In this document: in pieces, positions 1 to 7,989 of the stretch
Layout of the letters: each line of letters opens with the position of its first letter
Numbering within the stretch: the first letter of the stretch is position 1
Translations under genes and position numbers: made by a program
Notes under the pieces: model-generated
Database searches by the model: none
Seen by the model: only the letters and a program-made list of their open reading frames with translations
Told to the model about the DNA's origin: nothing
Source of the DNA: Cesiribacter andamanensis AMV16
GTDB lineage: Bacteria > Bacteroidota > Bacteroidia > Cytophagales > Cyclobacteriaceae
DNA: 64,000 nt
Assembly (NCBI RefSeq): GCF_000348925.1
Contig: NZ_AODQ01000002.1
Location: 1 to 64,000 of the forward strand
Direction of reading: 5' to 3'

Positions 1-38
1 TTCTGAGGCCCTTTTTTGTTTTTCCCCTTATTATGCCA

Positions 39-457
39 TCACACATTCAGCTTCTCCAGGTTTTCCTGGGTGAGCGGCTTGTTGATGTACTTTTTAACGT
101 ATTCGTATTTTTGGAGCGATTTACGTCTTGCGGGTTAATGGAGGAAGTGAGCATTACAATCTTGCACTTGCCTTTGGTCATGCCGGAAAGCTTGTCGAAC
201 TCGTCCAGAAACTGGAAACCATCCATCAGCGGCATGTCGATGTCCAGAAAGATCAGATCCGGAAGGATGCTTTCGCCGGCACCATCCAGCTTTTCGATGT
301 TTTTCAGAAACTCGATGGCACTTTTGGCCCCGGTATGGGTGAAGATCTTATTTGTAATGTTACTGGCTTCTATCATTTTATGATTAATGAGATTGTCGAT
401 CTCATTGTCATCAATAAGCATGACAGCATTGTAGCGGGGTTTGTTCTTTTCTGCCAT
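39..457 (-). CDS. Single-domain response regulator, apparent frameshift
   Basis: CheY-like receiver domain, probably a phosphorelay or signalling switch without an output domain. From the start at 457 the acidic pair (LIDDNE, near residues 15-18) and the phosphoacceptor Asp (LIFLDIDMP, Asp72) are visible, followed by MLTSS. After about residue 113 the open frame runs into a low-quality tail and stops at 47. The other frame on the same strand gives a normal receiver end, with YVKKYINKPLTQENLEKL and a stop at 39-41, which supplies the conserved Lys-Pro. Adding one base in the A/T run at 108-112 joins the frames into 139 residues. The start at 457 is preferred over an upstream Met at 493 because family members begin shortly before the first beta strand. 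It may be an assembly error or a real inactivating mutation. Confidence 0.8.
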
Positions 458-582
458 AAAGGTTGCAAAAAAATAAAATTCGGATGCAGGCATAATATAC
501 GAACCCTCATCCAGTAATACAATATTTGTTAAAATGTACCGTAAAAATACTATCTAAAAAAAGCTTTTGGAGCTCTTTTTGT

Positions 583-2130
583 TTACAGGTCGAATTTTAT
601 GCCTTGTGCCAGTGGCAGGTCCTGTCCATAGTTGATGGTATTGGTCTGCCGGCGCATGTATACCTTCCAGGCATCGGAGCCCGACTCCCGGCCGCCGCCA
701 GTTTCCTTCTCCCCGCCAAAGGCGCCGCCAATTTCGGCCCCGCTGGTACCAATATTTACGTTGGCAATGCCGCAGTCGGAGCCGGCCTGGCTCAGGAACA
801 GCTCGGCCTCGCGCAGGTTGTTGGTGATGATGGAAGAGGAAAGCCCCTGCGGCACCCCGTTCTGGATGGCTATGGCCTCCCGGATATCGCTGTACTTCAT
901 CAGGTACAGAATGGGCGCAAAGGTTTCGTGCTGCACCATCTCGTACTGCGGCTCCACCTCATAAATGGCTGGTTTTACATAGCAGCCGGTCTCATAGCCG
1001 GCCCCTTCCAGTACCCCCCCTTCTACTACGGTACGGGCGCCTTCGGCCTTCACCTTTTCAATGGTCTGCTGGTAGGCTTTTACGGCATCGGTATCGATCA
1101 GGGGACCTACGTGCATGTTACTATCCAGCGGATTGCCAATGCGCAGCTGCTTGTACGCATTTACAAGGCGCTCTTTAAAATCGGCGTAGATGCTATCGTG
1201 GATAATGAGGCGGCGGGTGGTGGTGCAGCGCTGGCCGGCCGTACCCACGGCGCCAAATACGGCGGCCGGAATGGCCACCTTCAGGTCGGCATCCTGGCTG
1301 ATGATGATGGCATTGTTACCCCCCAGCTCCAGCAGCGATTTGCCCAGGCGGGCCCCTACGGCCTCGCCTACTTTTTTGCCCATGCGCGTAGAGCCGGTGG
1401 CCGATACCAGCGGTACGCGCTTGTCATGCGAAATGAGCTGGCCAATGCGGTAATCGCCCTGAATAAGGCAGCTTACCCCCTCGGGCACCCCATTGGCGGC
1501 AAACACCTCCTGCAGAATCTTCTGGCAGACCACGGCGGTCATGGGCGTTTTTTCAGAAGGTTTCCAGAGTACGGTATCGCCACAGACCCAGGCCAGGGCG
1601 GCATTCCAGCTCCAGACGGCTACCGGAAAGTTAAAAGCCGAGATGACCCCTACAATGCCCAGGGGGTGGTACTGCTCGTACATGCGGTGGTTGGGGCGCT
1701 CGGAGTGCATGGTAAGGCCATGCAGCTGGCGGCTCAGGCCCACGGCAAAATCGCAGATATCAATCATTTCCTGCACTTCGCCCAGGCCCTCCTGCAGGCT
1801 TTTGCCCATCTCGTAGCTGACCAGCTGGCCCAGGGGTTCCTTGTGCCGGCGCAGGGCCTCGCCATACTGGCGCACCACTTCGCCCCGCCTGGGCGAGGGC
1901 CAGAGGCGCCACTCGGCAAAGGCCTGCTGGGAGGTTTCAATCAACTGGTTGTAGTCGGCTTCGGTGGCGCTGTGCACCTGGCCGATCTGCTGGCCATCTA
2001 CCGGCGAGCGGGAGGTGAGCAGCTCGCCGCTCTGGCCAAACCACTTGCTGCCGGTAGAAGCAGCCTGGGTAGTGGCCTGTATGGAAAACTGGGTAAGAAT
2101 CTGCTGAAGATTAAAAGTTGGCTGGCTCAT
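583..2130 (-). CDS. Aldehyde dehydrogenase, antiquitin (ALDH7) type
   Basis: NAD-dependent aldehyde dehydrogenase of 515 residues, the full family length. The catalytic Cys is Cys302 in GTAGQRCTTTRR. The general-base Glu is Glu268 in LLELGGNNAI, and the ELGGNN form is the hallmark of the ALDH7/antiquitin branch (alpha-aminoadipic semialdehyde or piperideine-6-carboxylate dehydrogenase). The cofactor-loop motif VSATGSTRMGKKV (about residues 242-254) is intact. The family oxidises the semialdehyde formed in lysine catabolism, so a cytosolic lysine-degradation role is likely. No other lysine genes are seen nearby. It is transcribed alone, and the terminator at 2201-2230 separates it from the upstream protease gene. 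The family assignment is strong; the substrate is inferred from the family. Confidence 0.93.
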   Translation of the reverse strand: MSQPTFNLQQILTQFSIQATTQAASTGSKWFGQSGELLTSRSPVDGQQIGQVHSATEADYNQLIETSQQAFAEWRLWPSPRRGEVVRQYGEALRRHKEPLGQLVSYEMGKSLQEGLGEVQEMIDICDFAVGLSRQLHGLTMHSERPNHRMYEQYHPLGIVGVISAFNFPVAVWSWNAALAWVCGDTVLWKPSEKTPMTAVVCQKILQEVFAANGVPEGVSCLIQGDYRIGQLISHDKRVPLVSATGSTRMGKKVGEAVGARLGKSLLELGGNNAIIISQDADLKVAIPAAVFGAVGTAGQRCTTTRRLIIHDSIYADFKERLVNAYKQLRIGNPLDSNMHVGPLIDTDAVKAYQQTIEKVKAEGARTVVEGGVLEGAGYETGCYVKPAIYEVEPQYEMVQHETFAPILYLMKYSDIREAIAIQNGVPQGLSSSIITNNLREAELFLSQAGSDCGIANVNIGTSGAEIGGAFGGEKETGGGRESGSDAWKVYMRRQTNTINYGQDLPLAQGIKFDL

Positions 2131-2200
2131 ATAAAAAACGGAAACGATTAGCGCCCTAAAGGTAGGAAATTAGCCCGGAGTATCGAAAGCCCAAAACTAA

Positions 2201-2230
2201 AAAAGGCCACCCCTATTAAGGGCGGCCTCT
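2201..2230 (-). terminator. Rho-independent terminator of the htrA gene
   Basis: Read on the minus strand, AGGCCGCCC pairs with GGGGTGGCCT across a short loop and is followed by a run of T. It lies 35 bases beyond the HtrA stop codon and ends before the aldehyde dehydrogenase start, so it should separate the two genes. Confidence 0.8.
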
Positions 2231-2264
2231 TGTATACTTGTGTAGGCTGCTATGACCCGCTGGC

Positions 2265-3776
2265 TTACCAGGGCAGGCCGTAGTAGGCTTTCTGTCCGTC
2301 GGGATATACCCCCTCCAGCAGGGTGCCTTCGTTGCGCTTGCCACTCAGGATCTGGGCGGCATCGTCTACATTTTCAATCGGCTTGTGGTCAATGGCCGTT
2401 ATGATAAAGCCTTCCTTTACTTTGGCATCGCGCAGCTTGCCGGCGCCCAGCTTTTGCACCTTTACCCCCTTGCTGATCTTCAGCCGGGCCTTATCGGCAT
2501 CGGAGAGGTTGGCCAGCACGGAGCCGCCAATCTCCAGCGTATTGCTTTTGGCCAGCATGGTGGTAGTGCCCATGCCATTCTTCAGTACGGCATCTGCTGT
2601 GCGCACTTTGCCATCGCGGTAGTAGGTTACTTTCACCTTATCGCCGGGGCGGTTAATGGCCACCACTTCCTGCAGCTGGGCTACTGTATTTACGGGGCGG
2701 TTGTTGATCTCTACCACCACATCGCCCACCTTGAGGCCGGCTTCTTCGGCGGCACTGCCGCTGGTTACGGTATTAATGTATACGCCACGGTTTACCTTAA
2801 GCTCCCGTTCTTTGGCCAGCTGGGCGTTTACATCCTGGATCTGCACGCCCAGCAGCGCACGCTGCACGGTGCCAAACTCCTTGAGGTCGCGCACAATTTT
2901 GCTCACCAGCGTAGCCGGCACGGCAAAGCTATAGCCCGAGTAGGAGCCGGTAGGAGACGCAATGGCGGTGTTGATGCCGATGAGTTCTCCCCTTAGGTTC
3001 ACCAGCGCACCCCCGCTATTGCCGGGGTTTACGGCAGCATCGGTCTGGATAAAGGATTCAATGGCGGTATTGACATTGCCCTGAATGTTGCTGCCGCGGC
3101 CCAGAATGCCAATGTTGCGGCCTTTGGCACTTACAATGCCGGCTGTAACGGTAGAGGTCAGGTCCAGGGGGTTGCCCACAGCCAGTACCCACTCACCCAC
3201 TTTTACCGACTCGGAGTTTCCGTAGCTCAGGTAGGGCAGGTCGGTGGCATCCACCTTCAGCAGGGCAATATCGGTGGTGGGGTCTACCCCAATCACTTCG
3301 GCTGTATAGCTGCGGTTGTCGTTCAGGGTCACTTCTACCTGATCGGCCCGGTCAATCACGTGGTTGTTGGTTACAATGTAGCCATCGGCCGAGAGGATAA
3401 CGCCCGAGCCACTGGAGCCCTGCGGCATCATACCGCCACGGCGCGGGCCGGGGGTGCCTTCTTCAAACAGATCAGGAAACATTTCTTCCAGCGGATGGCG
3501 GCTTTGCGGACGGCTGGCTGCATTGGCTCCGTATTTGGAGCGAATGTGCACCACGGCTGGCGTAGCCGTTTCGGCCGCATACACAAAGTTGAGTCCTTCG
3601 GGCACGGTAAAATCGCCCGACTCGAAATAAGAGGCCAGTCTGACATTCTGGCGCTCCATGTACTCGGTAAGGGGTACGCTGGAATCGTCCTGCAGGGCCA
3701 GCATGCTTCCTACCGCTACCATCCCTCCCACCAGCGCCGAGGTGACGGTCGTTAAAAAGAATTGTTTTTTACTCAT
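2265..3776 (-). CDS. Periplasmic serine protease, HtrA/DegP (Do) family
   Basis: Envelope quality-control protease of 503 residues. An N-terminal hydrophobic segment (about residues 8-28) acts as a signal anchor or signal peptide. The trypsin-like domain carries the full triad: His139 (VTNNHVI), Asp169 (TTDIALLKVD) and Ser254 (NPGNSGGAL). A first PDZ domain follows at about 305-395 (LLGVQIQDVN to GDKVKVTYYRDGK). A second, more divergent PDZ-like region lies at about 415-500. A Met-Pro-Gly-Arg-rich loop near residues 110-120 matches the LA loop position of DegP. It is a single-gene unit with its own terminator, divergent from the transporter at 4193. Whether it behaves like DegP, DegQ or DegS cannot be read from the sequence. 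Confidence 0.95.
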   Translation of the reverse strand: MSKKQFFLTTVTSALVGGMVAVGSMLALQDDSSVPLTEYMERQNVRLASYFESGDFTVPEGLNFVYAAETATPAVVHIRSKYGANAASRPQSRHPLEEMFPDLFEEGTPGPRRGGMMPQGSSGSGVILSADGYIVTNNHVIDRADQVEVTLNDNRSYTAEVIGVDPTTDIALLKVDATDLPYLSYGNSESVKVGEWVLAVGNPLDLTSTVTAGIVSAKGRNIGILGRGSNIQGNVNTAIESFIQTDAAVNPGNSGGALVNLRGELIGINTAIASPTGSYSGYSFAVPATLVSKIVRDLKEFGTVQRALLGVQIQDVNAQLAKERELKVNRGVYINTVTSGSAAEEAGLKVGDVVVEINNRPVNTVAQLQEVVAINRPGDKVKVTYYRDGKVRTADAVLKNGMGTTTMLAKSNTLEIGGSVLANLSDADKARLKISKGVKVQKLGAGKLRDAKVKEGFIITAIDHKPIENVDDAAQILSGKRNEGTLLEGVYPDGQKAYYGLPW

Positions 3777-4192
3777 AGTATATCCTTATTTTTTGATTTC
3801 AGTCTTTTGCGCAGCTACCAGCATAGGTGCAAAAATCATACAGCTAACGCACCATCAAGCCGATTTTTTATACCATTTAACACTTTTTAACGAAATAATC
3901 CACCGCCGGCACCCCTTTGCAGCCCACCTGTTACATCCGGCAGGGCCTCTTTTGCACGACTGCCTGAAAAATTGACAGACCGGTTCTTCTCAGGTTGCAG
4001 GGCCTCGGTGAATTCACGCTCGGCCGGTGGAGCGGTGTTGCCAGGCAGGTAAGCGGGAAGCGCCCACTTTAGCAAAGGGTGTAAAGCTCCTACAAAAGGG
4101 TACGTGCCTGAGAATGAATGGTTAAGGTTGGGCTGTTGAAAAACTGGCACAAAAACGCTAATATGGTGAGTTTTTAAAATCACACACCTCCT
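3777..4192. other. Intergenic region between divergent genes
   Basis: About 416 bases separate the starts of htrA (minus) and the transporter (plus), so both promoters should lie here. The 3870-3900 stretch is AT-rich. No confident -7/-33 pair or operator was found. A 98-codon open frame on the minus strand has no recognisable domain and a composition unlike real genes here, and is not called. Confidence 0.6.
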
Positions 4193-5509
4193 ATGCCGGT
4201 GAAAGAACTTGACTCAGCACCGCTCCGTACAGGCCTCCCCCTCTGGCAGCTCTTGCAGCGGGTGGTGGGGCCGGGCATCCTGTTTGCCAGCTGTGCCATT
4301 GGGGTATCGCACCTGGTGCAGAGTACCCGGGCAGGGGCGCTCTATGGCTTTGACCTGGCACTGTTCATCATCCTGGCCAATGTGCTGAAGTTTCCGTTTT
4401 TTGAGTATGGCACGCGTTATGCCTGCGCCACGGGGCGCAGCATTTTATGGGGCTACCGGCAGCGCGGCCGCTGGATGCTGCTCCTGTACCTGGTACTGAC
4501 GGGGGTCAGCATGTTTTCCGTAGCCTCGGCAGTTACCTTTGTGTGTGCCGGCCTGTTTGGCAACCTGCTGGGCCTTGCCGCTGCCGCCACCCCCTGGGTG
4601 GCCGGGGGCATTCTGCTGGTGTGTGTACTGCTGCTGGCCGCTGATAAGTTCAGCCTGCTGGATGGATCGCTGAAGATCCTGGCCCTGGTGCTGCTGATTA
4701 CCACGCTCACCGCTTTTTTCGCCCTTATGTGGGATTGGGCCAGTGGCCAGCTGCCCGAGCGCCGGCTGGACCTAAGCAATACCGATATCTTTGCTGCCGG
4801 CAGCCTGCCCTTTATCATTGCCCTGATGGGCTGGATGCCCACGGCCGTTGATCTGAGTGCCTGGAACAGCATCTGGACGGTAGAGAAGATCCGGCAAACC
4901 GGCTATCATCCTACCCTAAAAGAATCGCTGTTTGATTTTAACCTCGGCTACTGGTTTTCGGCTGGCCTGGCCCTGTGCTTTCTGAGCCTGGGTGCGCTGG
5001 TGATGTGGGGAAGCGGTACGCCCCTGTCAGATAGTTCGGTGGGCTTTGCCGCCCAGCTCATCAGCCTGTACACCGCCGCCATTGGCGACTGGATCTACTA
5101 CATCATTGCCATAGCGGCGGCAACGGTCATGTTCAGCACCGTCATTACCGTGCTGGATGGCTACAGCCGGGCGCTTGATGAAACCCTGCTGCTGCTGAGT
5201 CCCCGCTTTCTTAGAAAGAGGAGCGGACAGCGCCTGTACACCCCCATTCTGCTGCTGGTGGCAGGCGGGTCTTTTATGATCATCAGCCTGCTGGCCACGG
5301 GGCTTGCGGCCCTGGTCGATTTTGCCACCATTTTATCCTTTATTATTGCCCCCTTTATTGCTCTTATCAACTACCGGGTAATTTTGGGGAAGGAAGTAGC
5401 CCGGGCGCATCAGCCGGGCCGGGGCATGCGGATTCTTTCCTGGCTGGGGATCATCTTTTTATCCGGATTTACGCTGGTGTATGGCTATTACCTGCTGGTA
5501 CTAGCCTGA
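4193..5509 (+). CDS. Nramp-family metal ion transporter, divergent TM1
   Basis: Integral membrane protein of 438 residues with about eleven hydrophobic segments, matching the Nramp (SLC11/MntH) fold length. The start GPGILFASCAIGVSHLVQS corresponds to TM1. Canonical Nramps carry Asp-Pro-Gly-Asn there, and this protein has Ala-Ile-Gly-Val instead. TM6 contains GWMPTAVDLSAW rather than the usual Met-Pro-His signature. The metal-binding residues therefore differ from Mn/Fe-transporting MntH. Related Bacteroidota proteins are annotated as Nramp-family divalent metal transporters, and the substrate is unknown. It is a single gene with its own upstream region and ends 119 bases before the tRNA. Confident on fold family, not on ion. 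Confidence 0.85.
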   Translation: MPVKELDSAPLRTGLPLWQLLQRVVGPGILFASCAIGVSHLVQSTRAGALYGFDLALFIILANVLKFPFFEYGTRYACATGRSILWGYRQRGRWMLLLYLVLTGVSMFSVASAVTFVCAGLFGNLLGLAAAATPWVAGGILLVCVLLLAADKFSLLDGSLKILALVLLITTLTAFFALMWDWASGQLPERRLDLSNTDIFAAGSLPFIIALMGWMPTAVDLSAWNSIWTVEKIRQTGYHPTLKESLFDFNLGYWFSAGLALCFLSLGALVMWGSGTPLSDSSVGFAAQLISLYTAAIGDWIYYIIAIAAATVMFSTVITVLDGYSRALDETLLLLSPRFLRKRSGQRLYTPILLLVAGGSFMIISLLATGLAALVDFATILSFIIAPFIALINYRVILGKEVARAHQPGRGMRILSWLGIIFLSGFTLVYGYYLLVLA

Positions 5510-5549
5510 AAAATTTTAGCGGGCCGCACTAATTTTTTTGGGGAGGTTC

Positions 5550-5580
5550 TTGCGTGTACCTGAAAAAGGCGGTAATATTG
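5550..5580 (+). promoter_or_regulatory. Candidate Bacteroidota-type promoter of tRNA-Asn
   Basis: TTG at 5550-5552 and TAATATTG at 5573-5580 are spaced by 20 bases, close to the Bacteroidota -33/-7 consensus (TTTG, 19-21 bases, TAnnTTTG). The tRNA begins 48 bases downstream. Pattern match only. Confidence 0.45.
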
Positions 5581-5628
5581 CATTCCCAAACAGGGAGAAA
5601 CTCTCGGGCTAAGCCTATAGAGTGACAC

Positions 5629-5702
5629 TCCTCAGTAGCTCAGCTGGTTAGAGCACCTGACTGTTAATCAGGGGGTCCTTGGTTCGAGCCCAAGCTGGGG
5701 AG
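5629..5702 (+). tRNA. tRNA-Asn (anticodon GTT)
   Basis: A complete cloverleaf of 74 bases. The acceptor arm TCCTCAG pairs with CTGGGGA (one G-U) with discriminator G. The D arm is AGCTCAGCTGGTTAGAGC. Anticodon stem CCTGA/TCAGG has loop CTGTTAA with anticodon GTT at 5663-5665, and the T arm contains GGTTCGAGCC. CCA is not encoded. The 3' part from 5658 is repeated at 46480-46527, so this gene is the integration site of the downstream element. The intact tRNA copy lies at the left junction, and a terminator follows at once. Confidence 0.97.
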
Positions 5703-5705
5703 CTT
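5658..5705 (+). repeat. attL: 48-bp direct repeat in tRNA-Asn
   Basis: Identical over 48 bases to 46480-46527. It covers the tRNA from the anticodon stem to the 3' end plus three flanking bases. After one mismatch the match continues for another seven bases (AAAATGA). Confidence 0.93.
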
Positions 5706-5712
5706 GAAAATG

Positions 5713-5750
5713 AGAAGGTTACGGCGAAAAGCGGTAACCTTCTTTTTTTT
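5713..5750 (+). terminator. Terminator downstream of tRNA-Asn (element-borne)
   Basis: AGAAGGTTAC pairs with GTAACCTTCT around a GC-rich inner stem and short loop, followed by eight T. It differs in sequence from the terminator after attR. It therefore probably arrived with the element and now serves the intact tRNA. Confidence 0.85.
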
Positions 5751-5751
5751 G

Positions 5752-5770
5752 CTACATACAATCTACATAC
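5752..5770 (+). repeat. Left copy of 19-bp inner-end repeat (integrase arm site?)
   Basis: CTACATACAATCTACATAC: two CTACATAC half-units separated by three bases. The same 19 bases in the same orientation occur at 46347-46365. The pair flanks the element just inside attL and attR, as arm-type binding sites of tyrosine recombinases do. The binding role is inferred. Confidence 0.7.
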
Positions 5771-6101
5771 TCAGTCTCTTATATTACCCACCAAAAAACA
5801 TATCTGGTAGTTGGCCGCTATAATTCTTACTTATTCCAGCTCCGCCTGCTTTGCCGGTCACTCCCCAAAAAGTAGTACACCAAAATATTATTGGATTCTG
5901 AGTCCTATGAATAGGTTGGAGCAGCAAGTTCGGCCAGCATAAGGGACACCATGACAGGTTTAAGCAGTGAAGAATTGTTCTTACTGCTTATGAGTGACGA
6001 GGGAACTAGCTGATGTCCTTACTAGCTTGTTGATCTGGTTGATTTTTTCAGAAAACAGCTGTTGTAAGTCCTGCTGCAGACTAACTACCCTTGTTGCATA
6101 G
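5771..6101. other. Non-coding left end of the element with a hairpin
   Basis: No gene is supported in these 331 bases. A hairpin at 5961-5990 pairs TAAGCAGT with ACTGCTTA and extends through AAGAA/TTCTT with one bulged base. It lies about 110 bases beyond the stop of the minus-strand beta-propeller gene and lacks a T run, so it is a weak terminator candidate or a structural end of the element. Confidence 0.5.
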
Positions 6102-7028
6102 CTACCGATATCTTTTAAAAATCTTGCTGCTCACCCAAAAGATTTGAGCAGGCTCAGCGGTTTCAATAGCCCTTCGCCTGGTAAAAAGAAAATATTTACC
6201 ATCCGGTGTTAAGGCAGGGGCCATTTCAATTCCTTCTGAGTTTATGTCGGGCCCCATGTTTACCGGCTCTGTCCATTTTCCATTTTCGTTGAAGGATATG
6301 TAGAGATCACAATGGATTACGCCTCCGCTTTCAAGACCATATCCTCCCGGCCTGTTGGAATGAAAAATCAGGAAGCTCTCGTCCGGGGCAATCAAAGGAT
6401 CACTCTCATGATATTCTGTATTGACCGGGTAGGGCAGCTTTTCAAGTCCGCTAAATGAATTACCCTCTACTACAGCCCTATATAGATCGCCATTCCAGGC
6501 ACTTGTTCCTTTTCCCCGTTCGGAGGCAAAATACACTACTCCTCTATCGGTCATGGACAGGTGCCACTCACTGGATTTGCTGTTGATGAGAGTGTCCAAG
6601 AGCTCCGGTGTACCCCAGCCATCAGCCGTTTTACTGGAGCGGTATATATCTGCATGCCACTGTTCCCCAGCTGCGGGTGCCAGCAAGGCCGTAAAATAAA
6701 GAGTGTTGCCATCCCGAGTTATAAAAGGCTCCCCTTCGTAAGTTCTGTCCTTCAAATAGAGTGTATCCTTTTTCTCCAAGTCATTTGCTGAAATCCGAAT
6801 CATTTTGCTGGGAAACCAGCTATCGCTGGTAACAGCATAATACAGCTCGGTCCCATCCGGGCTAAAAGCACAGTAGCCAACATGTTCACCGTTTTTTGTA
6901 ATCAGCCTCTCCGCAAAAGGAACTGGCTTTAGCTCCGGCGGTTCCTGATCGAAGGTTAAATAGGCACGTGAAGGCCCGCAACCCAGAAGACAAATGGCCA
7001 ATCCGAAAATAAGACGCTCTATCTTCAT
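6102..7028 (-). CDS. PD40-type beta-propeller lipoprotein
   Basis: Predicted exported protein of 308 residues. The start at 7028 is chosen because MKIERLIFGLAICLLGC forms a lipoprotein signal with Cys after LLG; a Met two codons earlier is equally possible. The body consists of WD40-like beta-propeller (PD40/TolB-like) repeats: CAFSPDGTELYYAV, ITRDGNTLYFTA, DRGVVYFAS, LIAPDESFLIFHS and LTPDGKYFLFTRR. Such proteins usually bind rather than cleave, and no catalytic signature is seen. It is the last gene of the fructan operon, 79 bases after the fructokinase stop, so a surface or periplasmic accessory role is plausible. PD40 proteins are not a standard part of known fructan loci. Confidence 0.8.
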   Translation of the reverse strand: MKIERLIFGLAICLLGCGPSRAYLTFDQEPPELKPVPFAERLITKNGEHVGYCAFSPDGTELYYAVTSDSWFPSKMIRISANDLEKKDTLYLKDRTYEGEPFITRDGNTLYFTALLAPAAGEQWHADIYRSSKTADGWGTPELLDTLINSKSSEWHLSMTDRGVVYFASERGKGTSAWNGDLYRAVVEGNSFSGLEKLPYPVNTEYHESDPLIAPDESFLIFHSNRPGGYGLESGGVIHCDLYISFNENGKWTEPVNMGPDINSEGIEMAPALTPDGKYFLFTRRRAIETAEPAQIFWVSSKIFKRYR

Positions 7029-7107
7029 GTTCATTAGGATGAATCTATAGCAACATTTTAGTAAATACCGTCTACAAACGATGCTCCTAACCGGAAGCAT
7101 TTCATCC

Positions 7108-7986
7108 TCAACCAATCATCAGCACCTTTTTTATCTCGGCAGAATATGTAGGCAGCGGTCCTCTGGAAGAGGCAACAAAGGCCCCCACCTGGTTGGCAAG
7201 GTCGGCAGCCTGCAGGGCATCTGCTGTTTTCAGGTAGAAGCTCAAAAAAGCCGCACTAAAGGAATCTCCGGCGCCCACCGTATCGACTACCTTGGCGGGA
7301 TACCCTTTTACAAAACTTAGCTCCTCCTGTTCATAGAGGTAGCAGCCCTTGGCGCCTGCCGTAACAATGATCAGGCGAATGGAATACTCTTTCGCAAGCT
7401 GCCTGGCAAAGGCTTCAATGCTCATCTCTTGCCCATAGAACATGCTGGCCAATACGCTTACCTCATCGTCGTTGAGCTTTAGGATGGTACAGCGCTCCAG
7501 TGACTGCCGGATGACCTGAGGCGTATAGCTGTTTTTGCGCAGGTTGATGTCGTAAAACACTTCCTTAAACGTCTGGTGCTCCATCAATTGGGCCAGCGCT
7601 TCCCGGGATACACTATTCCGCTGGGCCAAGGTCCCGAAATACAACACATCGAAAGCTGTACCGGCAAATGACTGTTCCCTAAACTGTATGTAATCGTAAG
7701 CCACCCCTTCTAGAATGGTATAAGAGGGCTGTCCGTCTCTGACTTCTACAGGAACTGTGCCGGTTGGATGTGTTTCATCCAGCTGCACATAGTCGGTGTG
7801 GACCCCAAATGCGCTGATCTGCTCCAGGGCTCGCTTTCCCAGTTCATCCTGACCCAGCCGGGAAAAGATGTAGGATTCCTCTCCCAGCTGCGCCAGGTGG
7901 GCCGCAAAGTTGAGAGGAGCCCCGCCCAGGTAATGCTCCCCTTCAATAATATCAAACAGGATTTCTCCAAAGGATAAAACGCTCAT
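7108..7986 (-). CDS. Fructokinase-like PfkB-family sugar kinase
   Basis: Cytosolic sugar kinase of 292 residues that should phosphorylate fructose for entry into glycolysis. The PfkB N-terminal substrate-binding region is present (FGEILFDIIEG, then YLGGAPLNFAAHLAQLG). The C-terminal signature with catalytic Asp and anion hole is VDTVGAGDSFSAAFL. The length and the GGAPLN motif fit bacterial fructokinases. It starts three bases after the HAD phosphatase stop, so the two are co-transcribed and probably translationally coupled. With the GH32 enzymes and the MFS permease it completes the fructose catabolic path. Other PfkB substrates cannot be excluded from sequence alone, but context strongly favours fructose. 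Confidence 0.92.
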   Translation of the reverse strand: MSVLSFGEILFDIIEGEHYLGGAPLNFAAHLAQLGEESYIFSRLGQDELGKRALEQISAFGVHTDYVQLDETHPTGTVPVEVRDGQPSYTILEGVAYDYIQFREQSFAGTAFDVLYFGTLAQRNSVSREALAQLMEHQTFKEVFYDINLRKNSYTPQVIRQSLERCTILKLNDDEVSVLASMFYGQEMSIEAFARQLAKEYSIRLIIVTAGAKGCYLYEQEELSFVKGYPAKVVDTVGAGDSFSAAFLSFYLKTADALQAADLANQVGAFVASSRGPLPTYSAEIKKVLMIG

Positions 7987-7989
7987 GCC

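Noticed and set aside
526-2151. 541-codon plus-strand open frame opposite the aldehyde dehydrogenase
   Set aside because: It mirrors the GC-rich dehydrogenase gene, has no domain, and the minus-strand protein has complete catalytic motifs.
3887-4183. 98-codon minus-strand frame between htrA and the transporter gene
   Set aside because: Low-complexity translation without domain, located in a divergent promoter region.
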